Assembly (NCBI GenBank): GCA_964502995.1
Contig: CAZCZB010000104.1
Span: 1-10,501, forward strand
Direction: 5' to 3'
Length of the DNA stretch: 10,501 bases
Origin: Bin87 sp964502995
GTDB lineage: Bacteria > Chloroflexota > Dehalococcoidia > Lucifugimonadales > UBA3495
In this document: positions 1 to 4,543 of the stretch, piece by piece
How the letters are laid out: every line of letters starts with the position of its first letter
How positions within the stretch are numbered: position 1 is the stretch's first letter
Program-made: the position numbers and the translations under genes
The notes under the pieces: generated by a model
The model's database searches: none
What the model was told of the DNA's origin: nothing
What the model saw: the letters and a program-made list of their open reading frames with translations, nothing else

Positions 1-483
1 GCCGTGGCGCCCGTTGGTTATCAGGCTCTTGGCCCCGTTCACCACGTATTCGTCGCCTTCGCGGACGGCGCGAGTCTCGATGGCCTGGACGTCGCTGCCC
101 GCGTTGGGCTCGGTGATGCAGATGCCGCCCCGCTTCTCGCCGGTCGCCATCAGGGGCAGGAATCGCTCCTTCTGCTCCGTTGTTCCGTGGGTCGTGACCA
201 TGTACGCCATGATCAGATGGGAGTTCAGTATCCCGCTCAGGCTCATCCATCCCCGGCAGATTTCCTCGATGACCAGGGCGTAGGAGGTCACATCCAGCTC
301 AAGCCCGCCGTACTCTTCGGGAATCACCGCGCCGAACAGGCCCAGCTCCTTCATCCGCTCCACCAGCTCGAAGGGGTACTCGTCGGCGTGTTCCATTTCC
401 TGCGCGACAGGCTGGACTTCCCGGCGGACAAACTCTCTGATCGTGGCGACCATGCCGCGCTGCGCTTCCGTCAATTGAGGCAA
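1..483 (-). CDS. Acyl-CoA dehydrogenase family protein, N-terminal part (runs off window edge)
   Basis: The first 161 codons of a flavin-dependent acyl-CoA dehydrogenase; the rest lies beyond base 1. Family members oxidise the alpha-beta bond of acyl-CoA thioesters with FAD and pass electrons to ETF, in beta-oxidation or branched-chain/aromatic acid breakdown. Seen: an N-terminal helical segment (LTEAQRGMVATIREFVRREV, residues 4-23), ELGLFGAVIPEEYGG (46-60), and the flavin/substrate-site signature TEPNAGSD at 124-131, followed by the start of the beta domain (GDEYVVNGAKSLITNG, 143-158). I chose TTG at 483-481 because AGGAG lies 5 bases upstream and the family similarity begins just after it. 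An in-frame GTG at 528 would add 15 residues without family character. Substrate specificity cannot be read from this half. It is divergent to the ferritin-like/LLM unit. Confidence 0.93.
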   Translation of the reverse strand, partial: MPQLTEAQRGMVATIREFVRREVQPVAQEMEHADEYPFELVERMKELGLFGAVIPEEYGGLELDVTSYALVIEEICRGWMSLSGILNSHLIMAYMVTTHGTTEQKERFLPLMATGEKRGGICITEPNAGSDVQAIETRAVREGDEYVVNGAKSLITNGRHG

Positions 484-518
484 AACCGCTCCTGCAACCG
501 GGCTGATTTCGTGGCGGC

Positions 519-524
519 ATTTTA
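519..524 (-). promoter_or_regulatory. Possible extended -10 promoter for the acyl-CoA dehydrogenase gene
   Basis: On the minus strand TGC-TAAAAT is an extended -10 match (5/6 to TATAAT plus an upstream TG). It would start transcription about 30 bases before the TTG start codon. No good -35 hexamer lies 16-18 bases upstream, so this rests on the -10 alone. Confidence 0.3.
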
Positions 525-547
525 GCACGCGCCGGTCACAGCCAGGT

Positions 548-576
548 TTGACACCCCAGGGGCGGCGCACTAGACT
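548..576 (+). promoter_or_regulatory. Sigma70-type promoter for the ferritin-like/LLM unit
   Basis: A perfect -35 TTGACA (548-553), a 17 bp spacer and -10 TAGACT (571-576, 4/6). The expected transcription start is near 583, giving a leader of about 100 bases before the ATG at 687. The architecture matches the rRNA promoter at 10327-10355. Confidence 0.7.
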
Positions 577-686
577 CGCCCGCAACCGCGCTGCCGGACG
601 ATCATCGGCGAGTTCTTTATCGTGAAACGACGGCGGCAGGCGCGTCAGCTTCCTCCCCCGCACGCCCAACACAGTGAGGTACCCCA

Positions 687-1145
687 ATGCCGGACAAGCC
701 AGAATACGTAGACCTGCTCAACGACATTCGCCTGCAGGAGTACCGCGCCGGCGTCTATCTCAAGGCGTGGGCGGATAAGACCGAGCATCCGGGGCTGAAG
801 GCCTGCCTGTCCATGGTGGCCGAACGCGAGACCAGCCACGGCGACATCTTCGACCGCCGCATTCGCGAGTTGGGCGGCGTTCCCGAGGACAAGGACGACG
901 CCCTGTACGCCGAGCGTTTGCGGGTGGCCGGCTCGGAAATGACCGACAGGGAAAAGATCGTCTGGATGCGCGAAGCCCAATCTCGTGTGACTTTGCCCAC
1001 CGTGCGCCAGCGATACGAGGCCGCCTCGGTTGATGAGTCGGTCGACCAGCTGACGCGTTCACTGATCAAGTGGTTCACCGAGGTGGAGGACGACTCCGGC
1101 GCCTCCATGCGGGCGGTGTACGCCGAGATTGAGGGGGAGGACTGA
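687..1145 (+). CDS. Ferritin-like domain protein (152 aa)
   Basis: A small all-helical protein with the look of the ferritin-like/rubrerythrin fold, a four-helix bundle that usually carries a carboxylate-bridged di-iron site. Seen: helix 1 with E18 in LQEYRAGVYLKAW; helix 2 with an ExxH motif, E48-T-S-H51, in a typical metal-ligand setting; two further amphipathic helices (about 84-112 and 116-147) with acidic candidates E96, E111, E132, E134 and D135. A clear second ExxH is missing, so the metal site may be unusual or the protein may only share the fold. There is no signal peptide, so it is likely cytoplasmic. The ATG at 687 follows GTGAGGT at a suitable distance. It ends 4 bases before the LLM oxidoreductase start, so the two are probably co-transcribed. 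The role is unknown: oxidative-stress/iron handling or an accessory to the oxygenase are guesses. Confidence 0.8.
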   Translation: MPDKPEYVDLLNDIRLQEYRAGVYLKAWADKTEHPGLKACLSMVAERETSHGDIFDRRIRELGGVPEDKDDALYAERLRVAGSEMTDREKIVWMREAQSRVTLPTVRQRYEAASVDESVDQLTRSLIKWFTEVEDDSGASMRAVYAEIEGED

Positions 1146-1149
1146 CCGG

Positions 1150-2262
1150 ATGCAATTCGGAGCCTTCTTCGTCGGCCAGCGTCCCCTGCTGCACGAACAG
1201 TACGCCGACGAGCGCAAGAGCAATCCCAACCCGGTCAGCCGCACCGACGTCGAGGTTTACGAGGACATTCTGCGCGGCGCGGAATTGGCGGAGGAACTGG
1301 GATTCGACTCGGTCTGGATTGCCGAGCACGCTTTCAGCGAACACAGCATCATCAGCTCGCCCCACAGCCTGCTGGCAGCCATCGCCGCCAGGACCAGGCG
1401 AGTCAAGGTGGGCGTGGCCTGCACCATAGTCCCGTGGCACGCTCCACTGCGGCTGGCGCAGGACATGGCCACCCTGGACATTATCAGCAAGGGACGCCTG
1501 GTTGTCGGGGCCGGCCGCGGCTACCAGCAGCGGGAGTTCGCCATCTATGGCCTGGACATCGCCGAATCCCGCGACCGTTTCATCGAGGGCATGGACATCG
1601 CTATCAGGTCGTGGACGGAGGACACCTTTTCCTACGACGGCGACCATTTCAGCTTCCCGGAAGTGCGGGTCATTCCCAAGCCGGTGCAACAGCCGCATCC
1701 GCCCATATTTATGGCGGTCACTCACAGCCCGGAATCGGTGGAGATTGCCGTCCGCAACCGTTGGGGGTTGTTCACCGTGGGCAGCAGTTTCTTCCCCGCC
1801 TCGCCGGACGCTGACCGGAACCTGATCAACCTCTACCGCCGGCGGATGCTGGAAGAGGGTACGGCGCCCGATGACATCGAGGTCGCCGCCGTCCGCAACG
1901 TTTATGTGGCTCCCACCGACGAGGAAGCCATCGAGCTGCTCGTGCCGCGTCTGCAATGGGCTGGCGACATGGGGGACTTCCTGCGCCGCCCGCTCTCCGA
2001 CGTTGTGCGGGCCTCCGGGGTCCGTGGCTATGAGCACTACGTCCAGGATCCCTTTATCGAGCCGGATCTGGCGGCCGAGCGGGGCAAGGAAGGCATGGCG
2101 GCCATCGGCAGCCCCGAAAAGGTCACGGCGGCCATCAGGGCGCTGGAAGAGAACCACGTCACCCACTTCATCAGCTACCTGGATGTCGGCGGCCTGTCTT
2201 ACGACCAGGTGTCCAGTTCGCTGCGGCTGTTCGCGGAAAAAGTGATGCCCAACTTCTGCTAG
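1150..2262 (+). CDS. LLM-class flavin-dependent oxidoreductase (370 aa)
   Basis: A luciferase-like (bacterial luciferase/alkanesulfonate monooxygenase superfamily) TIM-barrel enzyme. Members use reduced FMN or coenzyme F420 to oxidise or monooxygenate organic substrates; the cofactor and substrate here cannot be told from sequence. Seen: FGAFF at the N-terminus (first strand), FDSVWIAEH at 52-60, a TxRVKVG strand near 80-86, LVVGAGRGYQQREF at 117-130 (the flavin phosphate region of the family), PHPPIFMA near 182-189, and the family's C-terminal GSPEKV followed by the last helix ending in EKVMPNFC. I chose ATG 1150 over an in-frame GTG at 1129 because GGAGG (1136-1140) is 9 bases upstream and the conserved strand starts at once. 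It is the second gene of a unit with the ferritin-like gene (4-base gap). It is only distantly similar to the second LLM protein at 2747-3868, so this is not a recent duplication. Confidence 0.95.
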   Translation: MQFGAFFVGQRPLLHEQYADERKSNPNPVSRTDVEVYEDILRGAELAEELGFDSVWIAEHAFSEHSIISSPHSLLAAIAARTRRVKVGVACTIVPWHAPLRLAQDMATLDIISKGRLVVGAGRGYQQREFAIYGLDIAESRDRFIEGMDIAIRSWTEDTFSYDGDHFSFPEVRVIPKPVQQPHPPIFMAVTHSPESVEIAVRNRWGLFTVGSSFFPASPDADRNLINLYRRRMLEEGTAPDDIEVAAVRNVYVAPTDEEAIELLVPRLQWAGDMGDFLRRPLSDVVRASGVRGYEHYVQDPFIEPDLAAERGKEGMAAIGSPEKVTAAIRALEENHVTHFISYLDVGGLSYDQVSSSLRLFAEKVMPNFC

Positions 2263-2492
2263 CAGCCCGTCAGAGGAATTGATGGCGACTGCTGATCGGG
2301 CCATGTGTCGATCGCCGTCAGTATGGTTAGCGGGCGTGGCGGTATGGGATCGGCCAACAGACTCCAGTCTCGGAACAGTTCGAGCACGTTGTGGCCGGCG
2401 CGGATCAGCGACCGCGCGCCTTAAATCATGGGCGATCCCCGCAGGGCGGCATCCCGTAGCAGTGCAGGAACCGTCATCGTTGCCGATGTGGT
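2263..2492. other. Non-coding or decayed sequence between convergent genes
   Basis: Between the stop of the first LLM gene and the stop of the IS256 remnant. No reading frame has convincing protein character. On the minus strand a ~50-codon frame (about 2263-2425, bounded by an in-frame TAA) contains LELFRDWSLLADPI, which looks protein-like but which I do not recognise. It could be another gene fragment carried with the insertion scar. No terminator with a U-tract is visible. Confidence 0.4.
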
Positions 2493-2697
2493 TCAGGCAG
2501 CGGCCTCCAGGATGTCGCCGGCCGATAGATTCGCGGCGTCGGGTTCGTCGGCGAACGTGAGGCAGGAGCGGCCTTCGGCCCATTCGTCGCGCTGCCCGGC
2601 CAGCGCCGCGTCCACCAAACGCCGAGCCGCGACCCGATTGGGGTATATGCCCACGACGTCAGTGCGACGACTGATCTCCTTGTCAGCCTCGTGGCGG
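2493..2697 (-). pseudogene. IS256-family (Mutator-type) transposase, C-terminal remnant
   Basis: Reading the minus strand up to the TGA at 2495-2493 gives about 67 codons that match the well-known end of IS256-family transposases: ADKEISRRTDVVGIYPNR, then RLVDAALAGQRDEWAEGR, then a short variable tail. Known members carry (N/D)KEIKRRT-x-VVGIFPN followed by RLV and EW-x-x-xRR at this place. The frame has no start codon and nothing upstream: the DDE catalytic region is gone, and about 50 bases further upstream lies the end of the LLM gene. It is therefore a truncated relic, not an active element. The canonical RRYL is degraded to RSCL. Terminal inverted repeats could not be identified. Confidence 0.85.
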
Positions 2698-2720
2698 CCG
2701 CGCCACCGACCCCGACGATT

Positions 2721-2738
2721 ATCCCGCCGAGCCGGGAT
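2721..2738 (-). terminator. Hairpin after the second LLM gene
   Basis: Perfect 6 bp arms ATCCCG/CGGGAT with a 6-base loop, 8 bases beyond the minus-strand LLM stop codon. There is no real U-tract after it, so it is a weak intrinsic terminator or just a 3'-end stabilising stem. Confidence 0.35.
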
Positions 2739-2746
2739 GCTGACGG

Positions 2747-3868
2747 TCAGGTGTAATGAGGCATCACTTCGGACACGAACAGTTCAACAGAGCGCATCGT
2801 CTCCGCATGGGAGAGATGACCCCATTGGAAAGCCGCAACGAAGTAGTTCGCTCCCGTTTCCAGGTACTGATCCATATAGTCCCGGATGGTATCCGGCGAT
2901 CCGGCGACCACGTTGAATCCGCCGCCGCCTCTGGAGGCGTGCTCCTCGAACCCCCTGGAACCGCCGGTTCGCGGCGCGACAGATCCGCTGGTTTGCGCTT
3001 CCCGTTCGGGCAGGTTCGACGGCCTGGGATTGGCCTCGCCCTGCAGGAATTGGGTTAGACCATGCCGCTCGGCTTCCAGTCGTCTGGGAGCGGCCAGGTT
3101 CCACTTGTACTGATCCCAGGCCGGTTGGGCGATCGCCACCGCTTCTGCGTCCGTTTCCGCAACATACAGGTGGTTGACCAATCCGATTTTGGGTTTCTCA
3201 CCCTGCGCGTTCAGAGCGCCGGGACCCTGGTGTTCATCCCAAAGTTCGTGGTAGCGATCCACGTTGGCCTGAAACGAGTCCAGGTTGCCTACGATGATGG
3301 TGTGCATGCCGTGCCTGGCCGCGGTTTCCACATTCCGCATGTACCAGAACGGTGGGTGAGGATCCTGCTTGGGGCGCAGCCGCATCGGCAGATCGTCGAA
3401 TTCATAGAATTCCCCCCGGTAGGTCAACGCATCGTTGGCAAGGCCCTCTTTGACAACCGCGAGGGTCTCAACGTATCGGGCGTAATTCACTTCCACGTCG
3501 GAATCCTGCCCCCAGAAATGGGCTTCGATCACTCCGCCGCGACCCACACCGATGTCCATTCTGCCGCCGCTGATGTTATCCAGCATGCAGATTTCTTCGA
3601 TCAGTCGTATCGGGTGGTGCAGTGGCAGCACGTACACGCATGGTCCCAACCGCATGGTACGGGTTCGCTGGGCCGCTGCGGCCAGGAACACGTTCTGAGA
3701 TGGCGCCAGGCTGTGAACGGCCGGCGTGTGGTGTTCCGCCAGGTGGTAGGAGTAAAAACCGACGGAATCCAACCATTCGATTTGCTCCAGGCGCTCCCCG
3801 TATATTTTGTCCAGCGGTTCCCCGGGAATGGGTTCGATGTGATCGAACACTCCGAATTGCAATGACAT
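2747..3868 (-). CDS. LLM-class flavin-dependent oxidoreductase, second copy (373 aa)
   Basis: Another luciferase-like TIM-barrel flavin enzyme, from a different branch than the one at 1150-2262. Seen: LQFGVFDHIEP at the N-terminus, YSYHLAEHH at 39-47 (family position of the catalytic-site His region), RTRTMRLGPCVYVLPLHHP at 68-86, DIGVGRGG at 105-112, DPHPPFWYM at 169-177, and a C-terminal VAGSPDTI (321-328) that pairs with GSPEKV in the other copy. Between them, residues 282-318 form a Pro/Ser/Gly-rich, low-complexity stretch ending in RGGGG, probably the disordered loop over the active site, longer than in the other copy. The start ATG at 3868-3866 has GAGGAAG 7 bases upstream. It is divergent to the GAF-PAS-wHTH regulator gene, which may control it. 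The substrate is unknown. Confidence 0.95.
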   Translation of the reverse strand: MSLQFGVFDHIEPIPGEPLDKIYGERLEQIEWLDSVGFYSYHLAEHHTPAVHSLAPSQNVFLAAAAQRTRTMRLGPCVYVLPLHHPIRLIEEICMLDNISGGRMDIGVGRGGVIEAHFWGQDSDVEVNYARYVETLAVVKEGLANDALTYRGEFYEFDDLPMRLRPKQDPHPPFWYMRNVETAARHGMHTIIVGNLDSFQANVDRYHELWDEHQGPGALNAQGEKPKIGLVNHLYVAETDAEAVAIAQPAWDQYKWNLAAPRRLEAERHGLTQFLQGEANPRPSNLPEREAQTSGSVAPRTGGSRGFEEHASRGGGGFNVVAGSPDTIRDYMDQYLETGANYFVAAFQWGHLSHAETMRSVELFVSEVMPHYT

Positions 3869-3944
3869 TTAGCAGCTTCCTCGTTCAGTTCATGGTCCCG
3901 TAAGTGGCGCGATTCGACGCGACCGGACTCCGGTTGCCCAATCA

Positions 3945-3974
3945 ACTCTATTGCCACCCTGCTTCCAATGTCAA
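3945..3974 (-). promoter_or_regulatory. Sigma70-type promoter for the second LLM gene
   Basis: On the minus strand, a perfect -35 TTGACA (3974-3969), an 18 bp spacer and -10 TAGAGT (3950-3945), the same -10 as the rRNA promoter. The expected start is near 3938, giving a ~70-base leader to the ATG at 3868. Confidence 0.6.
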
Positions 3975-4278
3975 ACACCGCATCGGGGCGTGCTGTGAGT
4001 CGCCGCCTCGCGTGGGAGATGGATTGCCACGGCCCGCAGGATCGCCCGACCATTCCGATGGGTTGCGCCAGTCTGTCCGCCGTGATCCATCCATGCCTCT
4101 TGCAATAATCGGCGCCGTTTCGCGGATCATGTTGATGCGGGCCCCTCCGTGTGATCGCCTCGCCGTTTCGGCAGAAACCGTGGTCAAATGTAGTTCTACT
4201 TGTCATCCTGATCTTGACGCAGCGGTGTTGCGCGTACCAGTAAAGATGGCATAAATGTGTCTACACCGCGACGCGTAG

Positions 4279-4301
4279 AAATGTCGGGCGACCCGGCATT
4301 T
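4279..4301. promoter_or_regulatory. 23-bp dyad / stem-loop upstream of the regulator gene
   Basis: AAATGTCGGG and CCCGGCATTT face each other across CGA. The arms pair at 9 of 10 positions as DNA, and the tenth can be a G-U pair in RNA. It could be a protein-binding operator or a small RNA hairpin. A shorter perfect dyad, GTGT-CT-ACAC, lies just before it at 4257-4266. Confidence 0.45.
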
Positions 4302-4318
4302 ACTTGTTCACTGCAAGT

Positions 4319-4333
4319 CACAGTATGACTGTG
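4319..4333. promoter_or_regulatory. 15-bp perfect palindrome, operator-like
   Basis: CACAGT-ATG-ACTGTG, perfect 6 bp arms around a 3-base centre, 17 bases after the preceding dyad. Size and symmetry fit a binding site for a dimeric repressor or activator. Confidence 0.4.
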
Positions 4334-4415
4334 GTTTGTGTATCACCAGCGTTTGTGTTAGCATCCGGCGCCGAATGTCGACAGTTCATAATGTTAGAGT
4401 CAGGGGATGTTTGTG
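4334..4415 (+). repeat. Three GTTTGTG direct repeats upstream of the regulator gene
   Basis: GTTTGTGT at 4334-4341 and again at 4351-4358 (17 bases apart, start to start), and GTTTGTG at 4409-4415. OmpR/PhoB-family winged-helix proteins usually bind short direct repeats, so these are candidate autoregulatory sites for the wHTH of the downstream gene. Chance occurrence is possible for such short words. Confidence 0.35.
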
Positions 4416-4484
4416 AAAGCGGCCAGAGGCGAGTGATTTCGGCGCACATCATTGCAGGTGATATGTTGTCCGACGCTGGCAGCG

Positions 4485-4512
4485 CTGACATTACATGTGT
4501 TAATTGTATTCT
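4485..4512 (+). promoter_or_regulatory. Candidate promoter for the GAF-PAS-wHTH regulator
   Basis: -35 CTGACA (5/6), a 16 bp spacer and -10 TATTCT (4/6), with a start expected near 4519. This leaves a ~25-base leader to ATG 4544, or an almost leaderless message if the in-frame GTG at 4520 is used. Its position supports a start codon downstream of 4512 rather than the TTG at 4304. Confidence 0.35.
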
Positions 4513-4543
4513 CAGATTTGTGATCTATGGTGCATCGAACCTA

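Larger units (their letters stand above)
3869..4543. other. 675-base divergent intergenic region
   Basis: It lies between the minus-strand LLM gene and the plus-strand regulator. It holds a minus-strand promoter (3945-3974), a cluster of dyads (4257-4333), three copies of GTTTGTG (4334-4415) and a candidate plus-strand promoter (4485-4512), each listed separately. The right half (about 4190-4540) is visibly more AT-rich than the genes. No frame in it resembles a protein. It contains no recognisable tRNA. Confidence 0.6.

Noticed and set aside
1075..2583. 502-codon open frame on the minus strand
   Set aside because: It lies opposite the well-supported LLM gene and is Arg/Gly/His rich with no domain character: a high-GC shadow.
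3062..3865. 267-codon open frame on the plus strand
   Set aside because: Complementary to the second LLM gene, whose motifs, ribosome-binding site and promoter are clear.
4214..4246. TTGACG followed by TAAAGA as a promoter
   Set aside because: The spacer would be 21 bases, too long for a sigma70 promoter.
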